Origin: JADLHS01 sp020848635 | GTDB lineage: Bacteria; Verrucomicrobiota; Verrucomicrobiia; Limisphaerales; JADLHS01 | Direction of reading: 5' to 3' | DNA: 64,000 nt | Assembly: GCA_037044975.1 (NCBI GenBank) | Contig: JBAOIL010000015.1 | Location: 1-64,000 of the forward strand | Shown here: positions 40,355 through 48,390 of the stretch, piece after piece | Position numbering within the stretch: position 1 is the stretch's first letter | How the letters are laid out: every line of letters begins with the position of its first letter | Notes under the pieces: generated by a model | Database searches by the model: none | What the model was told of the DNA's origin: nothing | Seen by the model: only the letters and a program-made list of their open reading frames with translations | Program-made: the position numbers and the translations under genes

Positions 40355-41053
40355 ATGAGGATGCAAATTCTTGCGGATGCCGATGCGATTGCCAAACAAG
40401 CGGCCAAAATTATCGCCGCTGAAGCCCGGTCGGCCGTGGCCGCCCGCGGTCGGTTCATCCTGGCGGTGAGTGGTGGGCGAACGCCGTGGCAAATGCTTCG
40501 GGCCCTCGCCAACGAAGAAGTTCCGTGGAGAAGCTTGCATGTCGTGCAGGTGGATGAGCGCATCGAGCCGGCCGGCGACCCGAACCGGAACTTGACGCAC
40601 TTGCGCGAGAGCTTGCTATCGCACGCACCGCTGCCGCCCGACCACATCCATGCGATGCTGGTCGAGGAAAAAGACCTTGAGGCCGCAGCGCGATGCTACG
40701 CCCTCACGCTTCAACAAATCGCCGGCTCACCGCCGGTCCTTGACCTGGTGCATCTTGGCCTTGGTTCGGATGGCCACACCGCTTCCCTCGTTCCGAATGA
40801 TCCTGTCCTGAACATCACTGACCGCGACGTCGCGCTGACGGGTGTTTACATGGGCCGGCGGCGGATGACGCTGACCTATCCGATGATCAATCGCTCGCGG
40901 GGCATTTTGTGGGTGGTGACAGGAACCGAAAAAGTCGGTATGCTGCCGCGCTTGCGCGATGGCGATGCGACGATTCCTGCCGGACGGATTCGCCCGGAGA
41001 ATGCCTTGTTGCTAGCTGACCGGCTGGCGGCGGCGAATCTCAGCGTGAAGTAG
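40355..41053 (+). CDS. pgl: 6-phosphogluconolactonase
   Basis: 232 residues, intact. Hydrolyses 6-phosphogluconolactone in the oxidative pentose phosphate pathway. ILAVSGGRTPWQMLRALA, VVQVDERIEPAGDPNRN and LVHLGLGSDGHTASLVPNDP are the family motifs. With pgi upstream it marks a sugar-phosphate block, though zwf and gnd are not in the window. Confidence 0.93.
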   Translation: MRMQILADADAIAKQAAKIIAAEARSAVAARGRFILAVSGGRTPWQMLRALANEEVPWRSLHVVQVDERIEPAGDPNRNLTHLRESLLSHAPLPPDHIHAMLVEEKDLEAAARCYALTLQQIAGSPPVLDLVHLGLGSDGHTASLVPNDPVLNITDRDVALTGVYMGRRRMTLTYPMINRSRGILWVVTGTEKVGMLPRLRDGDATIPAGRIRPENALLLADRLAAANLSVK

Positions 41054-41204
41054 AATCCAACGAAGGGTTGTGCCACGGCCTTGATTCCGGCATTACTGGT
41101 CCAACCGCACAATCGCACCGCTGGGCCAAAATTGTTTATGGATAGCAATGTCCTGAAGTTTCCGGTTCGTTTGTCGTAATGATAAAAGTGAAAACAAACC
41201 GATT

Positions 41205-41666
41205 ATGGCAAACAACTACACCAACACCGTTCGACTTCACCGAGTGCTCAGCGCCAAGCCGGAGCGGGTCTATCGCGCGTTCCTCGATGCCGACGCCATG
41301 GCCAAATGGCTACCGCCGCATGGATTCACCGGCAAAGTCCATCACCTGGACGCGAAGGCCGGCGGCACCTTTAAGATGTCCTTCACCAACTTCAATACCG
41401 GTAAAAGCCACTCCTTCGGCGGAACCTATCTGGAACTGAAACCCAACGAACTCCTGCGCTATACCGACAAGTTTGATGATCCCAACCTGCCCGGCGAAAT
41501 GATCACCACCGTCGTGCTCAAGCAGGTAGTCTGCGGAACGGAAGTGAGCATCACGCAGGAAGGCATTCCCGCGATGATTCCCATCGAGTTCTGCTACCTA
41601 GGCTGGCAGGAATCGTTGATACTCCTGAACCAATTGGTCGAACCGGAGATTCCCGATCAGCCGTAG
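41205..41666 (+). CDS. SRPBCC/AHSA1-like protein
   Basis: 153 residues, intact. NTVRLHRVLSAKPERVYRAF, DADAMAKWLPPHGFTGKV, GGTYLELKPNELLRYTDKFD and the C-terminal LGWQESLILLNQLVEPEIP follow the START-like AHSA1 fold (hydrophobic ligand cavity, long C-terminal helix). The ligand is unknown. Confidence 0.88.
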   Translation: MANNYTNTVRLHRVLSAKPERVYRAFLDADAMAKWLPPHGFTGKVHHLDAKAGGTFKMSFTNFNTGKSHSFGGTYLELKPNELLRYTDKFDDPNLPGEMITTVVLKQVVCGTEVSITQEGIPAMIPIEFCYLGWQESLILLNQLVEPEIPDQP

Positions 41667-41669
41667 CTC

Positions 41670-42131
41670 TCAACCCTTCGGCGGCCATTGCACGCCGGCG
41701 AGTTCCTTGGGCAATTGTGTCGGGTCGGTTGGGTAGACGAGCGACAGGTCGGGCTTGGTTTTTGCGCCGGGCAGAAGTTCCAGTTCCTCAGGCGCGCCGA
41801 CGATGAGCCAGAGCACCTCGGCGTCGGTGTCGTTGAACACCTGACGAATCTGGTCGGGGCCGACCAACACGCCGCCGTGGCGCGGCACGGTCAATGTCTC
41901 GTCGCCCACGCGCATCCGGCCCGTGCCTTCCAGCACGAGATAAAATTCCTCCGCGCGGATGTGCTTGTGCAGTGTGTTCGCGCTCTTGGGTGGCAACCGC
42001 CAGAGCCGCGCCCCCATGTTCTCGCTCCCCGTGCGCTCCAGATAATCCGCGTTCGGTATCTTCATCAGGTTGGACGGACGCCAGTGCAGATCCTCTGGCT
42101 TGATGAGTGTGTAGCCTTGGAAGGTTTTCAT
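41670..42131 (-). CDS. Cupin-domain protein
   Basis: 153 residues, intact. NTLHKHIRAEEFYLVLEGTG is cupin motif 1 (HxHxxxE-type metal ligands) and GGVLVGPDQIRQVFNDTD is motif 2, here with Gln in place of the usual His. A single small beta-barrel; the substrate is unknown. Convergent with the SRPBCC gene (3 bp apart). Confidence 0.85.
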   Translation of the reverse strand: MKTFQGYTLIKPEDLHWRPSNLMKIPNADYLERTGSENMGARLWRLPPKSANTLHKHIRAEEFYLVLEGTGRMRVGDETLTVPRHGGVLVGPDQIRQVFNDTDAEVLWLIVGAPEELELLPGAKTKPDLSLVYPTDPTQLPKELAGVQWPPKG

Positions 42132-42141
42132 AAATCAAACG

Positions 42142-42688
42142 TCAGACCTTTAGCGCCCCACGGAAACCTCTGACGGCATAATACGACTGCGCGCCGTTGT
42201 GACCCACGAAGACGCGGCCGTAGCGGCGTTCCGCGTACAACGCGCCGCCGCGTTTGCGGATGTCCGCCGGGGTGGCGATCCAGCTCGACGTCTTCGTGTC
42301 GAACTCGCCCAGCTTTTGCAGCGCGAGGTATTCCTCCTCCGTCAACAGCGCGATGCCCATGACTGCGTCGCCAAATCCATCGCCGTGGTTTTCGGGCCGC
42401 GCCTCCTTCCGCGACATACCAGGCCTTCGCGGTCGTAACAAACGCTGCGCCGACCGGACGGACTTTCCGGCGCGCAATCCATGAAAACGAATTCGCCCGA
42501 CTTGACCCCCACCACATCCGGTTCGCCGCCGGTGCGTTCCATTTCCGCGAGCGACCACAGCTTGTCCGGCTTGGCCTCCAACCGGGCCTGCACCTTGGCC
42601 CACATCCAAACCTTGGTGACGGCCTATGTTCTTTTCAAACCGGGCTTTCAACGCGGCTGAGCAATTCTTCCCGTTGTTTTGGGGACAA
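42142..42688 (-). CDS. DUF4256-family protein, several frameshifts
   Basis: Reading across three frames gives LSPKQREELLSR, LKARFEKNIGRHQGL, WAKVQARLEAKPDKLWSLAE, RTGGEPDVVGVKSGEFVFMD, RRSVCYDREGL, GIALLTEEEYLALQKLGEFD, KTSSWIATPADIRKRGGALY and a C-terminal YYAVRGFRGALKV, the full DUF4256 protein of about 185 residues. At least three frame changes are present, yet residues stay conserved, so errors are as likely as decay. Function unknown. Confidence 0.75.
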
Positions 42689-42748
42689 CTCCTTTTTATT
42701 GGTGGTGCTTCGTGGTGCTCATAGTTTGGATGGCCGCAATCATTTAAA

Positions 42749-42868
42749 ACGAATCCCAACGGGATTCAATCATTCAGCCCAGCGTTGACGGTCCGAGCCG
42801 GACACGCGAGGAACGGCTACGCTGGGTGGGCAATCCAACAAATTCATCAACCCTGAATGGGTTGAATC
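42749..42868. repeat. REP-like palindromic unit, copy 1
   Basis: AATCCCAACGGGATT is a perfect short palindrome followed by CAATCATTCAGCCCAGCG, then sequence that folds back to CTACGCTGGGT, and ends with CATCAACCCTGAATGGGTTG. The same order of blocks recurs at 43,455 and 43,854. It flanks a decayed transposase tail. Confidence 0.75.
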
Positions 42869-43070
42869 AAATCCCCGCATACCGTTCGTCGAATTCGATT
42901 TCGTAACGTGCCGCAATCCCTCGCCAAAATTCGTTGTGCACACGGTACTTCTCCACCAAAGACCGGCGGCCCTTCCTGCCCGGCGACATAACCGTTGCGC
43001 GATTCGAATCTGCGACCAGCTACCTTGGCGGCAATTCTGTAGCCAATCTCGACATGCGCAACCCGTCATT
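42867..43070 (-). pseudogene. Decayed RAYT/IS200-like transposase C-terminus, minus-strand copy
   Basis: The minus strand reads RNGYVAGQEG upstream and, in another frame, LVEKYRVHNEFWRGIAARYE and IEFDERYAGI before a TGA at 42,867. Tyrosine (Y1) transposases of the RAYT/IS200 type commonly end with YIxxQEEHHR...SFxxE...Y.IEYDERY. Only this tail can be recognised, in at least two frames. A related copy lies on the plus strand about 120 bp away. Confidence 0.6.
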
Positions 43071-43189
43071 GTCGGGCGGCGTGGAGGATCATGTCGCATC
43101 TGACTAACTGCGCATTGTCGCGCACGTGTGACGCGGCGGCGATGCGTCACAGGAGCGTCGACAACGCGGATCGTCGCTGTGGCATGAAA

Positions 43190-43415
43190 ACCAAATCGCC
43201 CGCAACTGACGACGGATTTTGCGTTGGCAGAATGGTTATGGGATTTTCTCGATTGGGTTTTCGCAGATTGCAATCCGTCGCGCGATTACATCGCCGGGCA
43301 GGAGGAACATCATCGCAAGGTCTTCGTTTCAGAGACCGAGTTCACGTCGAATTGTTGGCGCGGGATTACGAAATCGAATTCGAACGATACGGTATGTGTG
43401 GCGCATTGATTCAAC
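43190..43415 (+). pseudogene. Decayed RAYT/IS200-like transposase C-terminus, plus-strand copy
   Basis: RWQNGYGIFSIGFSQIAI, DYIAGQEEHHRKVFVSETEF and, after another frame change, YEIEFERYGM reproduce the C-terminal third of REP-associated tyrosine transposases (WQxGYGxFSVSxSQ, YIxxQEEHHR). No catalytic domain is left. The nucleotide sequence around GAAATCGAATTCGA is nearly the same as in the minus-strand copy. Confidence 0.65.
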
Positions 43416-43454
43416 CCGCGCCGAGCCCGCAAACAGAGTGAACAGAGTCCGCGT

Positions 43455-43660
43455 TTATCCCGAAGGGATTAAATCATTCAGCCCGGTGTTGGCGCGAAGC
43501 GCCCACGCCGGGTGGCGAATTAAAAATGGAACAATCCCAACGGGGTTGCATCTGATTCAACCCTTTCAGGGTTGATGAAATTTGTGGGACGGTGACCTGG
43601 GGTAGTCCCGCTTTGCGGGTCAACCCTGGGCTGAGTGATGGAATCCCGTTGGGATTCCCG
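43455..43660. repeat. REP-like palindromic units, copy 2 (inverted pair)
   Basis: Starts GAAGGGATTAAATCATTCAG, forms an imperfect hairpin (GTTGGCGCGAAGCGCC), then a centre with AACCCTTTCAGGGTTGATG, and ends in the opposite orientation with CAACCCTGGGCTGAGTGATG and GAATCCCGTTGGGATTCC. The two units face each other like a BIME. Confidence 0.8.
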
Positions 43661-43853
43661 GCGGCGCACATCGTTCCGGTGTGTTTGCGCGACGAAGCAT
43701 CAAATCGAAATCAATTCGTCTGGCGCGTGGGATTCCGTTTAACGACCGAGGCGCAGGTCGTATCCCAACCGATACCGGCGGAATTCCGGCGAGATGTGGT
43801 GAAGTCACCGATGCACATGGCGCGGATCTCCAACGCGAACCACGACATACCAC

Positions 43854-44085
43854 CAACCCCAACGGGGTTGAATCATTCAGCCTAGGGTTGGCGCGCCAGC
43901 GACTACCCTAGGTTTGGCGACGATGGAATCATCAACCCTGAAGGGGTTGAATGGTGTGACAACGGCGGCGGGCGCGGGTGATGCAACCCCGTTGGGGTTG
44001 GGAATTATTTTGGGGGACGATTACCCAGGGTAGGTGCTGCGCACCAACCCTGGGCTGAGTGATGGAATCCCGTTGGGATTCCCTC
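43854..44085. repeat. REP-like palindromic units, copy 3 (inverted pair)
   Basis: ACCCCAACGGGGTTGAATC, ATTCAGCCTAGGGTTGGCGC and CTACCCTAGG form one unit; TTACCCAGGGTAGG, CACCAACCCTGGGCTGAGTG and GAATCCCGTTGGGATTCC form the reverse unit about 100 bp later. Between them lie AACCCTGAAGGGGTTGAATG and GCAACCCCGTTGGGGTTG. The right end is about 10 bp from the stop of the HEPN gene. Confidence 0.8.
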
Positions 44086-44094
44086 CCAGGCAAG

Positions 44095-44740
44095 CTAGCG
44101 TTCGTATGCTTTTAGAATGGCCGCATTTTCAAGGCAGTCTCGAAAATGGTCTAGCAGTTCAATCACAAGCCGATGTAGCTGGAGGTAGTCCTCTTGTTTC
44201 ACTTCTATCCTGTCGCCGTGCGCTATGGCGTTTCTTTTTGCGAGCAAGCCACCATCAAGTAACAGCATGCGCACCGAAAAATAGTCATCAATCTGAAGGC
44301 CGACGGTATCGAGAATGTTTGCGAACACCTTCGCATTGACGTTCGATTCAGTCTCGATGGAGTTGTCTGAGTTGAACTTCGCAGTGTTTCCTTGGTTGTA
44401 AGTCAAGAACTCAACGACCCCCATGTGGAGGCGCATGAGATTGGTGTTGGCTGCCTCACAGATTGTGGAGCGTGCCCCGATGGCAACAAAATTGGTTTTA
44501 AGGCGATTGTAGGCAAGCCCCTGACGCGAAACTAAATCGACGTAAGCCTGTGGCAGCTTCCTTGGTGAAGCCTTCAAAGTGTGCATAGAGGAAAAGCACA
44601 GCGCAGCGACGCAACAAGGTCTCTTCGTGCGGCCTGTTCAGGGACTTGATAAGGAGATTCAGGTTCGCAATCTCCTGCTTGCGCCAAGCAAGTGATTGCG
44701 AAAGAGAATTGTTCAACTCACTTGGTCCGCGAATCTTCAA
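44095..44740 (-). CDS. MAE_28990-type HEPN protein, one frameshift
   Basis: About 215 residues from TTG at 44,740. N-terminal part MKIRGPSELNNSLSQSLAWR and RRCAVLFLYAHFEGFTKEA; after a frame change near 44,560 it continues AYVDLVSRQGLAYNRLKTNF, FANILDTVGLQIDDYF and ends with GGLLAKRNAIAHGDRIEVKQ. RNAIAH is the Rx4H motif of HEPN RNases, so nuclease activity is possible. The gene starts 3 bp after the DUF262 stop, consistent with a two-gene operon. Confidence 0.8.
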
Positions 44741-44743
44741 GGC

Positions 44744-45853
44744 TTAAAAATTATCCGGCCTAGCGGTATCGTTACGGGAAGGCGGCTTGTCGCACGAATG
44801 CCAGACCCTGTCCCGCTTGTGAACTTCGGGTCTACCCAGATATTCTGGTGAGCATCTTGAATCTGTTTGGCGGAAGCTTTGAATCCTGCCGGTCAAAATG
44901 TTGTTCCCAATTCCCAGCGCCAGAATCTCAAATACAGACACCAGGGGAGGACCTGTCGGACGCGACTTGGTGGTGTTGAATTTTCTGAAGCTATCCTCAC
45001 CGAGCGCCTCTGCGATTAGTTTGAAAGTTCCACTGAAAAGCTTCTCCTTCCTTCTCAAAATCGAATTTTTCATCCTGCGCCAGAGAAGTAATGCGCTCCG
45101 TCAAAAGCGGCCCAAGATCAAGAATCCCGCCAAGAGCCTGCTCGGGCAACACGCGAAGGCAAAGAAAGCGAGCCACCAACTCCATATCAAATTTCTCAAG
45201 GAGTTGGCGTTCGGTTAAGGGGTAGGTGGTTTGGAAGTTCTGATCGATTTGCAAGCTCCGAAAACCAGGAGAAGAACTTCTTGCTGATCATCACCAACAT
45301 GCAATTCCGCACTTCCTGATCCGTTGCAGAAGACCCACCGCTATTTAGCCTATCGAACAGCTCGTATTTGCTCGAGGCATCACTCTTATTGAGCACAATC
45401 TTAACATCCATTCTGGCCCGTTTGAGCGTGAGCTTGACGCTTTCAGGCAGTTCTTCCGCGGCCGGATCGCCCTTCGGTTTCCGGCCTTTGTTCTGGAGTT
45501 GGGGCAAATACTTCGTGCCGGTCAAAATCAACGGTTTAACGGGATCACCGTTCTCGTCCAGCAAATCGCCGGTTAATTGAAAGATGGTTGATAAGCGCTG
45601 CAATCCATCAATCACGTCCCACTTGCCCTTGTCATCTTGGGAAACGAATATAGGCGGGAACTGGAATCCCGAGGAGAAAGGACTCAATTAAGCGCGATTT
45701 TTGACCATCACTCCACCGAAAGAACCGCTGAAACTCGGGATGGATATTCAGCTCGCCGTCTCGGTAAAGGCTTAACAATTCTCCGACCGACATCCCGTAG
45801 GATTCGGTTGAAATTTCTTTCGCCTTCTTTGCTATTGCCTGTTCTAGGTTCAT
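44744..45853 (-). CDS. DUF262 (GmrSD-like) protein, at least three frameshifts
   Basis: About 370 residues from ATG at 45,853 with AAAGGA upstream. The first frame has YGMSVGELLSLYRDGELNIH, PEFQRFFRWSDGQKSRLIES and FLLGIPVPAYI. The second has VIDGLQRLSTIFQLTGDLLD, the DGxQR motif needed for NTP-dependent activity in DUF262/ParB-like proteins, and YELFDRLNSGGSSATDQEVR. The third and fourth carry the helical C-terminal part. Frame changes near 45,665, 45,245 and 45,065. DUF262 proteins include the GmrS half of type IV restriction enzymes and many defence components. Confidence 0.8.
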
Positions 45854-45864
45854 ATCTTTCCTTT

Positions 45865-47854
45865 TCACGCCTTCGCGTAAACCTCCGCGCCCTTTTCCAC
45901 GAACTCCTTCGACTTCGCTTCCATCCCCTTCTTCAGCGCCTCTTCCTCGGCGATGCCTTGTTCGGCGGCGTATTTGCGGACGTCTTCGGTGATCTTCATC
46001 GAGCAGAAGTGCGGGCCGCACATGGAGCAGAAGTGCGCGGTCTTTGCGCCTTCCTGCGGGAGCGTTTCGTCGTGGAACTCGCGCGCGGTGACGGGGTCGA
46101 GGCTGAGGTTGAATTGATCTTCCCAGCGGAATTCGAAGCGCGCCTTGCTCAACGCGTTGTCGCGGTATTGCGCGCCGGGATGGCCCTTGGCGAGGTCGGC
46201 GGCGTGCGCGGCGATCTTGTAGGCGATGACGCCGTCTTTCACGTCTTTCTTGTTCGGCAGGCCGAGGTGTTCCTTGGGCGTGACGTAGCAGAGCATCGCG
46301 CAGCCATACCAGCCGATCATCGCCGCGCCGATGCCGCTGGTGATGTGGTCGTAGCCGGGCGCGATGTCGGTGGTGAGCGGCCCGAGCGTGTAGAACGGCG
46401 CTTCGCCGCACCACTCGAGTTGCTTGGCCATGTTTTCCTCGATCATGTGCATTGGGCACGTGGCCCGGGCCTTCGTTCATGACTTGCACGCCTTTGGCCC
46501 ACGCGCGTTGGGTGAGTTCGCCCTGCACCTGGAGTTCGCCGAATTGCGCCTGGTCGTTGGCGTCGGCAATCGAGCCGGGACGCAGGCCGTCGCCGATGCT
46601 GAACGCGACGTCGTAGGCGGCCATGATGTCACAGATGTCGTCCCAGTGGGTGTAGAGGAAATTCTCCTGGTGATGCGCGAGACACCATTTGGCCAGGATG
46701 CTGCCGCCGCGCGAGACGATGCCGGTCATGCGGTTCGCGGTGAGGGGCACGAAGCGCAGCAGCACGCCGGCGTGAATGGTGAAGTAATCCACGCCTTGCT
46801 CGGCTTGTTCGATGAGGGTGTCGCGGAAAAGTTCCCACGTGAGGTCCTCGGCTTTGCCGCCGACTTTTTCGAGCGCCTGATAAATCGGCACTGTGCCGAT
46901 GGGCACGGGCGAGTTGCGGAGAATCCATTCGCGCGTGGCGTGGATGTTCTTGCCGGTGGAGAGGTCCATAACGGTGTCCGCGCCCCACTTGGTGGCCCAA
47001 CGCATCTTCTCGACTTCTTCCTCGATGCTGGACGCGACGGCACTGTTGCCGATGTTGGCGTTGATCTTCACGAGGAAGTTGCGCCCGATGATCATCGGCT
47101 CGGACTCGGGATGGTTGATGTTGTTCGGGATGATGGCGCGGCCGGCGGCGACTTCATCGCGCACGAACTCAGGCGTGATCTGAGCGGGAATGCGCTGGGG
47201 GAAACGGCGGAAGATCGAGGGAGAGTAATCAGTAATCAGCGGGTCAGTATTCAGTGAGAGCTGCGCGCTTCCGGCGTGCTGCTTGTTGAGGTCGTTGCGA
47301 ACGATGTCCTTCGACATCTCGGCAATCTTCGCGCGGCCCATGTTCTCGCGGATGGCGATGAATTCCATCTCCGGCGTGATGATGCCGGCGCGGGCGTAAG
47401 CGAGTTGCGTGACGACCTTGCCCGCCTTCGCGCGAAGCGGACGGCGACGCTGGCTAGTGAGGCCGGGAAATTCCACGAGGCGATTCTTCTCCGCCTTGCT
47501 GGCGTATTCGGCGTGCTTGCCGGAGAGATAGCCATTGTCCTGCGGCTTCACTTCGCGGCCGTCGATTTCCTCGACGTCGCCGCGTTCGCGAATCCACTTG
47601 GCGCGGAGTGCCGGCAACCCTTGCTCCGACGTGCCGGTGAAGCCGGGGTCGCCCCACGGCCCGGAGCAATCATAGACACGCACGGGATCATTCGGCGTAA
47701 CCGCGCCGGTGTAGGACTTCGTCGGCGTGACCTCGATCTCGCGCATCGGGACACGAACGTCGGGGTGAATCTTGCCTTCAACAAAAACCTTCTTGCTGGC
47801 GGGCAGTTGTTCGCTGCTGTGCGGTTCGAAGGACGTTTTTGGATTCGCGATCAT
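45865..47854 (-). CDS. thiC: Phosphomethylpyrimidine synthase ThiC, one frameshift
   Basis: Radical-SAM-type enzyme that rearranges aminoimidazole ribotide to HMP phosphate for thiamine. About 660 residues. GFTGTSEQGLPALRAKWIRE, ENMGRAKIAEM, NINHPESEPMIIGRNFLVKI, NIGNSAVASSIEEEVEKMRW, TIHAGVLLRF, SRGGSILAKWCLAHHQENFL and VQVMNEGPGHVP are visible; the C-terminal iron-sulfur motif is CSMCGPHFC. A single extra A in CCCAATGCAC near 46,453 shifts the frame between GPGHVP and MHMIEENMAK. A TPP riboswitch lies upstream. Confidence 0.96.
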
Positions 47855-47867
47855 AAATTTGCTTTGG

Positions 47868-47924
47868 TTGTAGCGGTGCTCTATGAGCGTCGCAGGTTTC
47901 GGCGGTCACAGACCGCCGCTACAA
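47868..47924. repeat. 57-bp MITE-like palindromic element between riboswitch and thiC
   Basis: Perfect 9-bp terminal inverted repeats TTGTAGCGG and CCGCTACAA enclose two small hairpins (GCTC-TAT-GAGC and GGCGGTC-ACA-GACCGCC). It has the form of a non-autonomous insertion. It separates the TPP aptamer from the thiC start by its own length and will be transcribed in the thiC leader. Confidence 0.75.
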
Positions 47925-47971
47925 TTTTGATTCAGGGAAAGCTTGGAGAAGGTCTGCCCACGGCCACTCCG

Positions 47972-48098
47972 CAAGGACTCCTACGCCAGCATTACCTGGA
48001 TCAGTTTTTCGGGTCTCCGGCGTTCCATGCCGAACTCTCAGCCTTCGTCGCTCCGCGCTGCAGAACGGCCGGTTGGCTTCCCATCTGTAGGGAAGCTA
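47972..48098 (-). promoter_or_regulatory. TPP riboswitch (THI element) of thiC
   Basis: On the minus strand the conserved blocks occur in order: P1 5' arm CTTCCCTAC (48,095-48,087), GGGAAGCC, GGCTGAGAG (around 48,042-48,035), ACCCGA, CTGATCCAGGTAATGCTGG and GCGTAGGAG (ending about 47,974). These are the TPP-binding pyrimidine and pyrophosphate sensor helices. Thiamine pyrophosphate binding should lower thiC expression. How the signal is read out is unclear because the 57-bp palindrome lies between aptamer and gene. Confidence 0.9.
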
Positions 48099-48166
48099 GG
48101 CCGACGCTGGCAGCCGGTCAAGGAAACGAATTGACCTCGGGCCAGCGGCAGGAGTAGGCTGCGAGG

Positions 48167-48232
48167 GTGAATCGTAATTTGAATCTGAACCTGCTGCTTA
48201 GCACGCTTACCGGCGTGGCGGTTGGGTTCTGA
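48167..48232 (+). CDS. leuL: Leucine-rich leader peptide of the leuA attenuator
   Basis: A 21-codon frame from GTG at 48,167 to TGA at 48,230-48,232 encodes MNRNLNLNLLLSTLTGVAVG plus F, with six leucines, three of them adjacent (CTG CTG CTT). AGGAG lies about 12 bases upstream. It is followed directly by overlapping antiterminator and terminator helices and then leuA. This is the standard design of amino-acid attenuators (as in enterobacterial leuL). It is far too short for ordinary gene callers. Confidence 0.8.
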   Translation: MNRNLNLNLLLSTLTGVAVGF

Positions 48233-48290
48233 TTTGTTTGTAGAGATTTCCAGAACCCCACTGCCAAACCGGCGGTGGGGTTTTTGTTTT
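48224..48290 (+). promoter_or_regulatory. Transcription attenuator of leuA (antiterminator/terminator)
   Basis: Terminator: AACCCCAC (48,254-48,261) pairs with GTGGGGTT (48,275-48,282), inner CC/GG pairs, then TTTTTGTTTTT. Antiterminator: GGGTTCTG (48,224-48,231), overlapping the leader stop codon, is exactly complementary to CAGAACCC (48,251-48,258), which is the 5' arm of the terminator. The two structures exclude each other. A ribosome stalled on the Leu codons would leave GGGTTCTG free and favour read-through. Confidence 0.8.
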
Positions 48291-48294
48291 TGGA

Positions 48295-48369
48295 AATCTT
48301 AATCTCAATTATACTCTTGCTCTTAATCCCGGGTGAGAACGACGCGAGATTAAAATTGAGATTAAGATT
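48295..48369. repeat. Palindromic ATTAAGATTA repeat, copy C
   Basis: AATCTTAATCTCAATT (48,295-48,310) and its exact complement AATTGAGATTAAGATT (48,354-48,369) form a perfect 16-bp inverted repeat with a 43-base spacer containing further CTTAATC elements. It belongs to the same family as copies A and B, lies between the leu terminator and leuA, and would form a second hairpin in the leader RNA. Confidence 0.85.
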
Positions 48370-48390
48370 AAGAACAGAAAAGGCACAGTC

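Noticed and set aside
42142..42688. DUF4256 gene as a true pseudogene
   Set aside because: All conserved blocks are present across frames, so sequencing errors explain it as well as decay; it is listed as a frameshifted CDS.
43592..43911. Short open frames within the repeat island
   Set aside because: Their peptides (NPNGVESFSLGLARQ and similar) are translations of the palindromic repeats in various frames and show no protein family.
42749..44085. CRISPR array
   Set aside because: The repeats are palindromic, vary in length and spacing, face each other and have no uniform spacers or cas genes.
45632..47854. A single 740-codon frame joining thiC to the start of DUF262, as if a fusion
   Set aside because: The middle 200 residues are an out-of-frame reading of the thiC C-terminus after one extra base near 46,453; the correct ThiC end and the separate DUF262 start are both visible.
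48120..48290. T-box leader for leuA
   Set aside because: No T-box sequence or specifier stem; the Leu codons, leader frame and mutually exclusive helices fit ribosome-mediated attenuation better.
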